64,000 nt of DNA from Lacibacter cauensis (GTDB lineage Bacteria > Bacteroidota > Bacteroidia > Chitinophagales > Chitinophagaceae): NCBI RefSeq assembly GCF_007830055.1, contig NZ_VLLE01000002.1:1065953-1129952 (forward strand), written 5' to 3'. Of this stretch, positions 17,907 to 27,471 are shown in pieces. The notes beneath the pieces were generated by a model that worked only from the letters and a program-made list of their open reading frames with translations, did not search any database and was not told where the DNA came from. The position numbers and the translations under genes are program-made. Within the stretch, counting starts at the first letter, position 1; each line of letters begins with the position of its first letter.

Positions 17907-17951
17907 ATAAGTTCGTTTTGGAGATAAATGATGATGGTTAGCGTTGTTGTA

Positions 17952-18323
17952 TTAGTTTTTATTTTTAGGCCCGCCGTTCTTACGCACTTCTTCCATTTTT
18001 TTACGCACCCGCTCACGTTGAGCAGAAAACAGAATCGAAACCTGCTCCTGACTCAAAAAAGCACGGAGTGCTTGCTCCCGTTCAACAAGAAGCTGATCCA
18101 TCTTTTGTTTCCTTGCTGCACCTTTCGTATTGCGATCTATCATCACAGCTCTCATCTTTTGGCTATAAGTATTAAGTATAGATTCCGTTTTAGCTACTAT
18201 CTCAGAACTAAGCCTTAATTGTTCAATACATTCAGCACTTAGTTTAGATGTACCTTGACCTTTTGCTGCTGCAACCAATAGAAGCAGGATGCTAAAACAG
18301 GATATTAATATCTTTTTGATCAT
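17952..18323 (-). CDS. Small helical secreted protein between the two Rhs genes
   Basis: A 123-aa protein with signal peptide (MIKKILISCFSILLLLVAAAKGQ) and a mature part predicted to be nearly all helix, rich in Lys, Arg, Glu and Gln. The segment EQALRAFLSQEQVSILFSAQR resembles the LTxxQ repeats of Spy/CpxP-like periplasmic chaperones, though weakly. It starts 10 bases after the 1951-aa gene stop and ends 45 bases before the 1442-aa gene. A chaperone role for the Rhs proteins is plausible but unproven. Confidence 0.6.
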   Translation of the reverse strand: MIKKILISCFSILLLLVAAAKGQGTSKLSAECIEQLRLSSEIVAKTESILNTYSQKMRAVMIDRNTKGAARKQKMDQLLVEREQALRAFLSQEQVSILFSAQRERVRKKMEEVRKNGGPKNKN

Positions 18324-18333
18324 GTTGATTTAT

Positions 18334-21300
18334 TTAAAAATAGTGAGTGGCCATTGGAATGTAGTTCGACCCGTTATTAACCATTTGAAATTCATAAGAA
18401 TAATAATCACAAGTCCAGCCATACCACGGATCGTCATACCAATATTCCTGATACTTAATATACCGTCCCATAGCATATTGTGTATTCCCGGCAGGAACAG
18501 AAACAGTAGATTCAGAATAACTGGTAGATCCGTATGAGGCATAGTAATCAATGCCATATTTAAATACTGTCGTTTGTCCAAGTGATACCGGTACAGTGCA
18601 ATTGTAATCGGAATAGAACCTTAAATACATATCGCAATCCTCATAATACTCAGTATTATTATATTGCCAGACATAATCAAAGTTTCCAAGTTCGATCCTT
18701 GCATAAATTACCGAAGAACAACTACCTAGTGAATTAGCTATACTTTGAGCGTGTGCGCTGGCCTGATTATCTGCATCCTGTTGTGAGATATTAGAAGCAA
18801 ACTGACCATAAGGAACGTATACTTGTACAAATCCTCCTATCGGAGTATTTGTTGGGCAGTTATTGCGTTGAATAGAAGAATTGATTTCAGCACTGAAATA
18901 TTTACCCGCAGCCAAAGAATAATTGTATTCCTGCTCACTTATGAGTTTTTCTCCGTTTGTTTTAAAGGCCTCTTTATAGGTCTTGATTAATCGTCCATTA
19001 GCATCATATTCATATCGTGTATATAAATTATTATTATCCAGCACATGCGTCAATTCTCCAGAAAACTTATCATACACATACGAACTCGTAACGCCATTTA
19101 ACGGTTGAAAACGAATGTCATCAAAATAAACAGTTGGAGTCCCCTCTCTAAACACATATGCAGATACACCAACTTTTAAAGTTGTTTTCCCGATAAGATC
19201 GGCACCACGAATTTTGATTTGAAATAAATACCAACTATTTGCCTGACCAACAACAGTAGTCGTACCATAAGCAGTGCCATCAATATCTGCATATAAAGTA
19301 GCATTGTTTGGCAGAAGACCATTTGCCCATCTGCCCCAGGCGCTCAGAATATAATCTCGGTTCGTATTGAGCTTATTCACAGCTACCTCGTAGCCCGCCT
19401 GTTCGTTTATCCCAACGATTGCAATACTTTGGGTACCTGTATGGGCATATGTGTTTACAATTTCAGGGGTTCCGGCAATATGAGTAAAACCTCCTCCTAC
19501 AACTGAACTGCCCAATGTCGCATCTTCTGCTCCAGTGTATGCAATTTCTGCATATCGAGCAGGTGACCCACTCACCATTAAACGGGAATTACTAAAGCCC
19601 ATCTTACTGGCGGCATAATTACCATTTATATCCATTAACTCAAGTGGCCTTGAAAACACATCGAATAGGGTAACCTCGCCTGTTTTTTTCCATGAAATAC
19701 CAAGACTGCTTGGATTGCCCCAATTATAATCGGTAAACATGTTGATAGCCGTTAGTCCATCGGTTGTTTTGCCTTCCGGCATCCATGTATAAGAGGATTG
19801 TTTACGCCATACGTTCCCGGTAGTATTAACACCATTATTACTGCCGTCATTTTGAGTAATCGTGGTATTATCCGGCTGCAGAACTGTCGCTGCATTACTC
19901 CAAGTCTGCACCTGAGCACTTACAAGTCCAAGCTTATTGTTGCTGGCATCCACCTTATAGACATAAGTAGCAGCTTCTTGACTTAACATATGCTTATTAC
20001 CAGCTTTGCCATCCATCACCTTCAAACCCATATCCGGATACTTGGTGTAGGCTGGAACAATCTCAGTCATAAAACGATTACCGTTTGCATCTGTCTCAAC
20101 AGACTTTGTCACTGCTCCACTGTAAAAATCAAAAGCAAGATTTTTACTTTCTGTTCTTGTGCCGGTACGGTAATCGATTTTTGTATGACCAATGAGAATA
20201 TTCGGATAATCTTCCAATGAACTCATAGTCACTTTCCAGTTACTGAAACTCTGGCTTGAACTTTTTCTTACACGCTTATACTCAGAAGAACGCTGGTTAA
20301 TAACACCCTGGTAACTATAAGGCTGAAGAAGAGAATTATACTGAGCATAAAAATCCTCGCCCCGCTTATCGGCAATCGCATCATGAAGGTAATTATTGAC
20401 TGTCTCTGTTATCTTTTTGTTATGACTATCGTAAGTGATTACACGCTTTAAATTGCCGACCCTTGTAAAAGAATTTTTAAAACTCTGATTCCGCAAATCA
20501 TATCCCCCCGATGTCTGGTTTTGAAGCATTTTATACGAAAGCAAATTCTCGGTATTAAACGGCTCAAACTGATACATCGTTTTATCCTCTCCAATACGAC
20601 CAACTGCTTCATCTTTTTGCTTAACAGAACTACTCACCGTTACATACTCATACATCACATTAGGTGATGGAAGAAAACGAGACATTGAAATCAAAAACTG
20701 ATCGTCTCTATAGAGTAATTTCTTATAGTCGTTGACAATCGAAGTTGATAACGACTTAACTGGAGTAGGAATTGGGTCAAAAATGGCAGGTTCGTAAGAC
20801 ACGAATCCTGAACTGATTGAAGACCCATCTGGTAAATTATATTTGTAATTGATTTCTGAAATCACGTCTTGGCCAGAAAGAGTAATTGACTTTACTCTTA
20901 AACCTGATTTTTTTAAGGAATTGTTTTGATAAAAAAGGTTGGCTGCCTGCGGTGTAATGGCACTTCCATCAATACCTTCAGAATCTTTAAAAGGAAAATC
21001 AGAACCAGTATAGGTAGCTGTTATCAACTTATTGACATCGTCAATAGAAGAGACTACAAATTGTGCCTGACTTTGACCTGTATTAGAAGAAGTTCCAGAA
21101 ATGAAATAAGAACTACCATACTGCCAAGAGGTAAGAAGACATAATACAAAATCTATTTTGCCTCCGATTTGAAAAATTGATGATAATGAAGGTAGTACTC
21201 CATAGTCATCCTTAACCGTAAAGGTTAGAGATTTTGTCAGGTCATTTTTTATAATACTTTCAGAAATTATTGAAGCGTTCTGATTAAAACCTTGCCTGAT

Positions 21301-24189
21301 ATAGGCATCAGACTCATACCTCACAATGACTTCTGACCCCAGCGATGTTTTAATTTTTCTAAGAGACCAGACGTCCGAGTTTTTACTAGATGCGTCAGAT
21401 GGAGTACGTGCCTGATTATCATTTATCGTTGCAAGAGTTGCATCAAAGTCTGGTTTGTAATACCCCCAGTTGTCATGATAGTCTTTATGATAAGGAGGAT
21501 TTTTTGTAGTTTTAAAGTTGAGTGAAGAGGATATAATAGGGTTAAACTGTGTATTATTCGCTAATCGATATGTAATTCCTGGACCTCCGTTTTCAACTCT
21601 TGTTATAACCCCCATGAACGACTGATTTGCATCATCAGTCAACAAAACATCGCCCACTTCTAAGGGTACTGAAGAAGAAATTTTTTTGTTAGTGCCCGTA
21701 GCAGTGCCTCGCTTAACTTGATCAGGGGCATGTTCATACTCAAATCTTAAAGGCGGAATTTTTGTACTTCCCCCTTTACCTAAAAAATTTACAGCTTTTA
21801 AGGTAAGCTTGCCTCCGGTTGTTCCATCTGAATTACTGTTAGGTGTTTTTTTACAAAGAGAATAATCTGATTGGAAGTCTATTATACGGATTGCTTTTTG
21901 TTCTAATTGCGTTCTTACTCCATTGATATCGTAATTATCGATAACATTATTAGGTAGATTGTAGGTGTAATACCCAGGCATTGTTCCAGCAGCTGCATTT
22001 ACAAGTGAAGCATCGGCATTATTGATAAGATATATTTTATCTAACTTCAAGGCAGGGCGGTTGAAATCCCATTGACCTGTCGAGGTATAACGCTTATTGG
22101 TATTATCCCACTGAGAAAAAATATTATTTGCTTGACCCGCGCCATCTTTACGTACGCTTTTTTCGAAAATAGCAGTATGTGTCCGGGTGGTAATGGAGTT
22201 CAGATAATACAACTCCTTTTTGCCCATTGAGAAGTTCTGGAAATTATAATCCAAATCCTTATGATAGCCTTCTGATGGGTTGCGCCAGTTATATTTGTCG
22301 GTCCACTTGCCATAATTAAAATTTACCCAATAGCCCCAATCACCCACACTTGCTTTACCAAAACCAGCTGTTCCGGGAGCATCACGATCAACAAAATCAG
22401 GGCCAGTAATTGAAGTTAATAACCATGTGTAAGCATACGCGACTGGCTTTTTTTGCCGGTTATTTCCATATCCACCCGATGCAGAAGACCAATCAATTTT
22501 TTCAGAAAAAACAACCTCCTCATATGCATATACAGGCAAACCGTAATGATACGTTACTCCGCTTTCATTTGTAATGGAATATCCACCGATCTGATCTTGA
22601 ATAGCGTAGCTTGTTACAGGAATAGAGGCATAACCGCAATAAAAACCACCAGGCATTTGCGAGCTACCAACAAATGGAGTAACACTACAATAATAAGTAG
22701 GTTCGGTAGTGTATAGAAACTGATTTTTCCGTTCAAATCCTAAACAGTTAGACGCATCAACAAAACCATTATTTCGAGCTGTTGATTCATCTCGTATTTG
22801 CTTATTAGTAAAATAGTTTATGTTTCTAGAACCCGCAAGCTTATTGGATATAGCATTATAACCATCTGAACCAAAAGATGGACTAGTGGAAAATGATAAT
22901 AATGTATTACTTGACAAATTCAAGTTGTCGTTATCCTGCCGAAACTTATTTGAAAAGTCATTTTTAAACCTGAAATGCACTGGCTTATTTTGCAAAGAGA
23001 TATTAGTAGTTCCAGCATCTCCGGAAACATATTGGATCAATACATTATTTCCTATATCTTTTTTCTTTTGACCTGCAGTTCTTGCCTGATACAACTGAGG
23101 CTGCATTTCTCCAGCTAAACCTTGTCCCAACACCTGATATTGGTCATAATCCATGAAACTGCCCCCTTGAGAATATGCCGGATCAGGCTCATTAACAAAG
23201 GATGTATTGTCGTTCTCAAAAACGCGATATGCATCAAATGCTAAGCCATTCGTCCAAGGATCTTTTCCTCCTGTGTAAAGAACACCATTTGTTTTTACAT
23301 CTTCAGACTCATAGGACCAATATCTCGTGTAATTGTAACCAATTCCAATATTAACTCCAGCAAATACGGGAATAGAAATACTTGCATCTTGAGATTGTGT
23401 ACTTATTTTTCCTGCTTTATTATTTGAAACCCCAAAAGAATTTCCATTTACATCCATATCCGCATTTTCCGAACCGCTACTCATACTTATACCTAATCCT
23501 CCAGCATTCAAGCCTCCATTTAAACTGAGACTTGAAAAATTAGTTGTAAATCCAATGCTTGCCCCTAAATTATCCTTATTAAACACTGAAAAACTACCAC
23601 CTGTATAAGCTTCTCCATAAGGTGAAATCCCAAAGGAAATCCCACCAAAACCTATTGATCCAATCTGACTAGCTGATCTCATATTTAGCCCAACGCCAAA
23701 GCCTCTGTAAGTGTCGTTGGAAAAAGCCAAGCCAAAGCCTACTGATGGCTGGCCTGCCTGTCCTACATTAATTCCAACTGAAAACTGCGAAGTATTTCCG
23801 CCCGTCCAAAAATCTGAACTGGTGTATTCCACCATATTATTATCATCGGGATATCCATTAACTGCTCTGTTAATCGCTCCAGGATTCAAGGTCCATCCAA
23901 GGCCTACCCAACTTGCTTCTTCATCTGGTTGAATTCCCGCGTGATACGCTAACGATAATGGATAGCCGCCTTCCGGACCCGGAACTTCTAACAGTGGTAT
24001 ATTGTACGTAAAATCACCAGTCTGAAGATTCACCATATCGGTGGTATCTACCGGCTCAAAACTACTGTATTCGGGTGCTGTAGGTCCTGAGGTCAGCGCA
24101 TATACCGTTGCAGGAGCAAAGGTCTGAACCGTCATGATGGTCAGCAATACAAGGGCGATAGCCTTACGCGGCTTGGGGCGTTGCAACAT
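18334..24189 (-). CDS. Giant Rhs/SpvB-like surface protein (1951 aa)
   Basis: A very long secreted protein with a signal-like N-terminus (KAIALVLLTIMTVQTFAPATVYA). Residues 45-110 carry the Rhs/SpvB-type opening NLQTGDFTYNIPLLEVPG and WVGLGWTLNPGAINR. A glycine/serine-rich segment and a long beta-rich body follow. Near residues 1570-1710 lies a carbohydrate-binding-like jelly roll (YAHTGTQSIAIVG; PTVYFDDIRFQPL). It is followed by YD repeats (YTRYEYDANGRLIKTYKEAF) and a DUF5977-like module with FSAEINSSIQRNNCPTN. The extreme C-terminus is Tyr-rich. It lacks a DPxG-type core and toxin tail, so it may be the shell or carrier partner of the 1442-aa protein. Confidence 0.85.
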   Translation of the reverse strand: MLQRPKPRKAIALVLLTIMTVQTFAPATVYALTSGPTAPEYSSFEPVDTTDMVNLQTGDFTYNIPLLEVPGPEGGYPLSLAYHAGIQPDEEASWVGLGWTLNPGAINRAVNGYPDDNNMVEYTSSDFWTGGNTSQFSVGINVGQAGQPSVGFGLAFSNDTYRGFGVGLNMRSASQIGSIGFGGISFGISPYGEAYTGGSFSVFNKDNLGASIGFTTNFSSLSLNGGLNAGGLGISMSSGSENADMDVNGNSFGVSNNKAGKISTQSQDASISIPVFAGVNIGIGYNYTRYWSYESEDVKTNGVLYTGGKDPWTNGLAFDAYRVFENDNTSFVNEPDPAYSQGGSFMDYDQYQVLGQGLAGEMQPQLYQARTAGQKKKDIGNNVLIQYVSGDAGTTNISLQNKPVHFRFKNDFSNKFRQDNDNLNLSSNTLLSFSTSPSFGSDGYNAISNKLAGSRNINYFTNKQIRDESTARNNGFVDASNCLGFERKNQFLYTTEPTYYCSVTPFVGSSQMPGGFYCGYASIPVTSYAIQDQIGGYSITNESGVTYHYGLPVYAYEEVVFSEKIDWSSASGGYGNNRQKKPVAYAYTWLLTSITGPDFVDRDAPGTAGFGKASVGDWGYWVNFNYGKWTDKYNWRNPSEGYHKDLDYNFQNFSMGKKELYYLNSITTRTHTAIFEKSVRKDGAGQANNIFSQWDNTNKRYTSTGQWDFNRPALKLDKIYLINNADASLVNAAAGTMPGYYTYNLPNNVIDNYDINGVRTQLEQKAIRIIDFQSDYSLCKKTPNSNSDGTTGGKLTLKAVNFLGKGGSTKIPPLRFEYEHAPDQVKRGTATGTNKKISSSVPLEVGDVLLTDDANQSFMGVITRVENGGPGITYRLANNTQFNPIISSSLNFKTTKNPPYHKDYHDNWGYYKPDFDATLATINDNQARTPSDASSKNSDVWSLRKIKTSLGSEVIVRYESDAYIRQGFNQNASIISESIIKNDLTKSLTFTVKDDYGVLPSLSSIFQIGGKIDFVLCLLTSWQYGSSYFISGTSSNTGQSQAQFVVSSIDDVNKLITATYTGSDFPFKDSEGIDGSAITPQAANLFYQNNSLKKSGLRVKSITLSGQDVISEINYKYNLPDGSSISSGFVSYEPAIFDPIPTPVKSLSTSIVNDYKKLLYRDDQFLISMSRFLPSPNVMYEYVTVSSSVKQKDEAVGRIGEDKTMYQFEPFNTENLLSYKMLQNQTSGGYDLRNQSFKNSFTRVGNLKRVITYDSHNKKITETVNNYLHDAIADKRGEDFYAQYNSLLQPYSYQGVINQRSSEYKRVRKSSSQSFSNWKVTMSSLEDYPNILIGHTKIDYRTGTRTESKNLAFDFYSGAVTKSVETDANGNRFMTEIVPAYTKYPDMGLKVMDGKAGNKHMLSQEAATYVYKVDASNNKLGLVSAQVQTWSNAATVLQPDNTTITQNDGSNNGVNTTGNVWRKQSSYTWMPEGKTTDGLTAINMFTDYNWGNPSSLGISWKKTGEVTLFDVFSRPLELMDINGNYAASKMGFSNSRLMVSGSPARYAEIAYTGAEDATLGSSVVGGGFTHIAGTPEIVNTYAHTGTQSIAIVGINEQAGYEVAVNKLNTNRDYILSAWGRWANGLLPNNATLYADIDGTAYGTTTVVGQANSWYLFQIKIRGADLIGKTTLKVGVSAYVFREGTPTVYFDDIRFQPLNGVTSSYVYDKFSGELTHVLDNNNLYTRYEYDANGRLIKTYKEAFKTNGEKLISEQEYNYSLAAGKYFSAEINSSIQRNNCPTNTPIGGFVQVYVPYGQFASNISQQDADNQASAHAQSIANSLGSCSSVIYARIELGNFDYVWQYNNTEYYEDCDMYLRFYSDYNCTVPVSLGQTTVFKYGIDYYASYGSTSYSESTVSVPAGNTQYAMGRYIKYQEYWYDDPWYGWTCDYYSYEFQMVNNGSNYIPMATHYF

Positions 24190-24216
24190 AGAGGTGGTTT
24201 TTATCTGATGTGTTTG

Positions 24217-24849
24217 CTAATTCAACTGTTTCAACCAAGGAGCATTATCCAATCTGTCACGCTCAAACTCAAACTTCACATCACCGGTCCCAAAACCACA
24301 TTCTCCAATATGTATCTTCAATTTATCCGACTTCTTTATCACAGACCGGTCAAAGCTGATCAATAGTCTGTTGGAGCTACTCATCCCATAGGTCTGATCA
24401 AAATAATAATCACCCAAAGCAACGGTATCCTTTTGATGGGTGGTTAATACAATGTGATCTCCCATCTGAAAAGCCAGTGTTTGTAGTAAAACACTGTAGT
24501 CAGTAAAGCCATCCATCTGACGGATGGCCTCTTTGCCATTTTTTGAAAACTCCAAATGAAAATAATAGGAGCCTTCGTACTTTTTTTGAAGCGAGTCAAT
24601 CACTTTTTTAGAAAATTGTACCTGTTCATCTAACTCGTTTTGAACCATCAGGCTTGTTGGTTGGTAGGTCAGCTTTATACTCACATTGTTGGATAGTATC
24701 TCTTGGCTATATCCGTTCGAACCTTTATTTAAATAACTTAACAGTTCATTCTTATTCGTAAAGCTTTTAGGGTGATTACAGGACAACATTATTGTAATCA
24801 CCATTAACAAAATTGACAAATAGGATTTATTGAACAGCTGCTTTTGCAT
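24217..24849 (-). CDS. Lipoprotein of unknown function in the Rhs-pseudopilin operon
   Basis: A 210-aa protein with a lipoprotein signal, lipobox IMLSC and Cys at residue 24. The mature part is soluble with no family I recognise; motifs include YYFHLEFSKNGKEAI and FDQTYGMSSSNRLLISFDRS. It starts 7 bases after the OmpH-like gene stop and ends 27 bases before the 1951-aa Rhs gene, so it is surely co-transcribed. A periplasmic or outer-membrane assembly role is an inference from position. Confidence 0.65.
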   Translation of the reverse strand: MQKQLFNKSYLSILLMVITIMLSCNHPKSFTNKNELLSYLNKGSNGYSQEILSNNVSIKLTYQPTSLMVQNELDEQVQFSKKVIDSLQKKYEGSYYFHLEFSKNGKEAIRQMDGFTDYSVLLQTLAFQMGDHIVLTTHQKDTVALGDYYFDQTYGMSSSNRLLISFDRSVIKKSDKLKIHIGECGFGTGDVKFEFERDRLDNAPWLKQLN

Positions 24850-24856
24850 ACAACAA

Positions 24857-25402
24857 TTACTTGGCTGGTGTTGCGTATTCTTTATTTAAAGCTTCAACTA
24901 TTTTATTTGTGATATCCATCGAAGGTTCCGCATAGGCAATATTCCCATTGGCTGCAATCAAAATCAGTTTGTAACCATTCTTCTTTCCATAACTTAACAA
25001 AAAGGAATTAACGGTTGCAAGCACACTTTGAGTTAACTTCTGCTCTTCCTGCTGCGCATTCTGACGAATTGTATTCTGATAATCATACAATTGCTTTTGT
25101 TTGGTACTGATCAATTCTTTGGCCACCTGCTTTTCGCTAGCGCTTCCACTGATCGTTAATTGTTCATACTTAGAAATAGCCGACTTCACCTCAGCTGTTA
25201 AAGTATCCATGTTACTCCTCCAGCCCGCTTGTTTCTTTTCAAACTCAGAACGTGCCTGTATCATCGCCTTATACTCATTAAGCAATTTGGATGAATCAAC
25301 ATAACCGATCTTAACAGAAGAAATAATAAACATCCATAAATAGAGGAATGATAATAACAGAAATATCGCAATAAATAAAAGGCGGCTTTGGGATTTACTC
25401 AT
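24857..25402 (-). CDS. OmpH/Skp-like periplasmic protein
   Basis: The ATG at 25400-25402 (MSKSQSRLLF) gives 181 aa; an upstream in-frame start would add six residues. One N-terminal membrane helix is followed by IGYVDSSKLLNEYKAMIQARSEF, then a long coiled coil and a compact C-terminus (KKNGYKLILIAANGNIAYAEPSMDIT). This is the usual order of OmpH/Skp proteins, which chaperone outer-membrane proteins in the periplasm as trimers. The helix appears uncleaved, so it may stay anchored. Its place before the Rhs genes suggests a dedicated chaperone. Confidence 0.75.
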   Translation of the reverse strand: MSKSQSRLLFIAIFLLLSFLYLWMFIISSVKIGYVDSSKLLNEYKAMIQARSEFEKKQAGWRSNMDTLTAEVKSAISKYEQLTISGSASEKQVAKELISTKQKQLYDYQNTIRQNAQQEEQKLTQSVLATVNSFLLSYGKKNGYKLILIAANGNIAYAEPSMDITNKIVEALNKEYATPAK

Positions 25403-25493
25403 AACGTAGAAAACAGTCAACTTGATTTGAAGACATCAAGATTATAATTAAATACCACAACCAAAAAAATAATAACTGCGTCGTTTCGGCATA

Positions 25494-26648
25494 TTACTGC
25501 AACGTTTGACCAAATTTGAATAGAGGAAGATATAGCGCAATCAAAATAACACCAGTAATGACACCGAGAATAATTATTACTACTGGTTCAATTAATTTAC
25601 CCAGTAAAGAACTCAAATGATCTACCTCTCTGCTAAATTGTAATGCAATTTTATCAAAAAACAAACTCAATTGATTTACCTCTTCTCCAACTTTTATCAT
25701 GGAGATCATTTTCCTAGGAAAAACGGAATGGAGCTCCATACTTTTATTTAAGGAGTCGCCGACAAGAACTGATTGCTCAATCACTTGTAATGATGTTTCG
25801 ATCGGATAGAAAGAAATCATTTTCCTGGTTAATTCCAAGGCCTGTAACATAGGAATGTCGGAAGAAAGTAAAAGGCTCATCGTATGAGCAAATCTTGTCA
25901 AATAAATTTTCTGCAACAATCGACCAATCACTGGTAAACGTATCAAAAAAGCAGAGGACATTCTTCGATACCAGTTTTTGTTTCGTTGGTTATAATAGAA
26001 CAAAATTGAAAATACGACTATCAATAAAATTACATATGCGAATTTCTTGAATAGAATTGAAAATTTCAACACAGCTTTTGTTAACGTCGGCAGATCGCTT
26101 CCGAATCGTTTAAAAATATCGGCAAAAAGAGGAACTACATAGTTAACCATAAAAAAAATAGCACAAAACGATACGAAAAGGATAAAGATTGGATAGGAAA
26201 TTGCATTTAGGACCTGACGGCGCTGTTTCACTTTGGATTCAAAAAAAAGAGACAGTTGTTTAAATATATCGATAAGCCTCCCTGTTTCTTCACCAATCTG
26301 AATACTAAAAAACTCATAAGAAGTAAAGCTCCTTTCTTTTCGCATTGCTTGAGAAAGAGTGGCTCCTGCAATAATATTTGCATGCAACTCTTCCAAAACT
26401 TTTTTTATCTTTTTGTCTTTTATCTCGTTGATGATGATTACCATGGAGTTATTAATATCAACCCCTGCCTCCATTAAGGCACTCAATTCAAGATAGAAGT
26501 TTTCCTTTACTTTATCTGTTATAGCCGTCCTTGTAAAAGATATATCTCTGCTCAAAAAACTCCAGAATGCAGAAGCATCTGCAGATGACTTTTTTTCATT
26601 ACTTTCCGTATCAATTTTACGGTTTAATTTGCGTACATCAATATTCAT
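25494..26648 (-). CDS. GspF/PilC-type inner-membrane platform protein
   Basis: A 384-aa protein with two T2SSF domains (about residues 50-170 and 250-375) and the usual three membrane segments. Family-typical stretches are LSALMEAGVDINNSM, FFSIQIGEETGRL, and the second-domain copy SLLLSSDIPMLQAL with MIKVGEEVNQL. In type II secretion and type IV pili this protein organises pseudopilus growth with an ATPase. The ATPase, secretin and prepilin peptidase are not in this window. The start overlaps the preceding pseudopilin gene by 11 bases. Confidence 0.88.
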   Translation of the reverse strand: MNIDVRKLNRKIDTESNEKKSSADASAFWSFLSRDISFTRTAITDKVKENFYLELSALMEAGVDINNSMVIIINEIKDKKIKKVLEELHANIIAGATLSQAMRKERSFTSYEFFSIQIGEETGRLIDIFKQLSLFFESKVKQRRQVLNAISYPIFILFVSFCAIFFMVNYVVPLFADIFKRFGSDLPTLTKAVLKFSILFKKFAYVILLIVVFSILFYYNQRNKNWYRRMSSAFLIRLPVIGRLLQKIYLTRFAHTMSLLLSSDIPMLQALELTRKMISFYPIETSLQVIEQSVLVGDSLNKSMELHSVFPRKMISMIKVGEEVNQLSLFFDKIALQFSREVDHLSSLLGKLIEPVVIIILGVITGVILIALYLPLFKFGQTLQ

Positions 26649-27123
26649 AGCCTTCCTTTATTTTGTTCTCACCTTTTAATAATTGAACAGCAGAGTATCG
26701 CTTTGAAAATAATAACGGAATTTTTTCGTTTTTTATACTAAGTGAGAATTGCATGGTGGTAATCAGCTTGAAAACTGAGTCAATATAAAAAGATTCGATC
26801 TGAGTTGTTTCTATAAAAAAGGTATCACTTCGGTTTGGATGAAGTCGAATAATTTTATCTGGCAAGAAATTGTAAAAGATTTGTTCCCTTCCGTTAATTA
26901 TAATGCTTTTGTCATCGATCTTACTCTCTATAACAAAATCGCAATTCTGAAAGTCTTGGCTTATTACCTTTTTCAATAAAAACAATTCTGTTTTTTGTTG
27001 ATTTTCAGCCTGATAAGCTATAAAACTTCTTGATACTAACTGGTAAACATATAAGGTAACAAGCAGTATCACGGAGGAAACAAGCATTCCAATGATTGCT
27101 TCAAGTATTGTAAAGGATTTCAT
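26638..27123 (-). CDS. Pseudopilin (GspJ/PilW-like)
   Basis: A 161-aa protein whose N-terminus MKSFTILEAIIGMLVSSVILLV is a class III (prepilin-type) signal. Cleavage after Ser3 would give Phe at +1 and Glu at +5, as the family requires; Gly normally sits at -1, so Ser there is atypical. A globular C-terminal domain of about 125 residues follows. It overlaps the GspF start by 11 bases and follows another pseudopilin by 11 bases. Confidence 0.75.
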   Translation of the reverse strand: MKSFTILEAIIGMLVSSVILLVTLYVYQLVSRSFIAYQAENQQKTELFLLKKVISQDFQNCDFVIESKIDDKSIIINGREQIFYNFLPDKIIRLHPNRSDTFFIETTQIESFYIDSVFKLITTMQFSLSIKNEKIPLLFSKRYSAVQLLKGENKIKEGYEY

Positions 27124-27134
27124 GTGAAAAAAAA

Positions 27135-27470
27135 TTAATTTAAATCAATAAATGAAATCTTGCTATAGAAACACTCTCCTTCATAGTCAATAACTGAGAC
27201 TTTCACTTTTTTTGGACCTTTAGCTTGCTCGTTATCTAAAAGATCAACCTTTAGAAAATAAGCGGCATTTTTAAAATTTTCGGACAAGTCGATTCCTGAT
27301 TTTTCTAATTCACGCAATACAATGTTGACTTCCTCCTTTGCCTTGATCAATCGCCATGAAACCTTCCTTTCATTAACCTGTACAAAAACGGATGTTGTCA
27401 TTGCAAACAAAAAAAGTATAATCACCATCGCGAAAATGCTTTCAATTAATGAAGAAGCACGCAATGACAT
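27135..27470 (-). CDS. Pseudopilin (GspI/PilV-like)
   Basis: I use the ATG at 27468-27470 (MSLRASSLIESIFAMV), which gives 111 aa. The longer open frame to 27572 would add a non-pilin leader overlapping the neighbouring gene. The prepilin signal would be cleaved after Ala5, placing Glu at +5. A hydrophobic helix and a short globular domain follow (about 85 residues). The gene starts one base after the upstream stop, typical of translational coupling. Confidence 0.7.
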   Translation of the reverse strand: MSLRASSLIESIFAMVIILFLFAMTTSVFVQVNERKVSWRLIKAKEEVNIVLRELEKSGIDLSENFKNAAYFLKVDLLDNEQAKGPKKVKVSVIDYEGECFYSKISFIDLN

Positions 27471-27471
27471 T

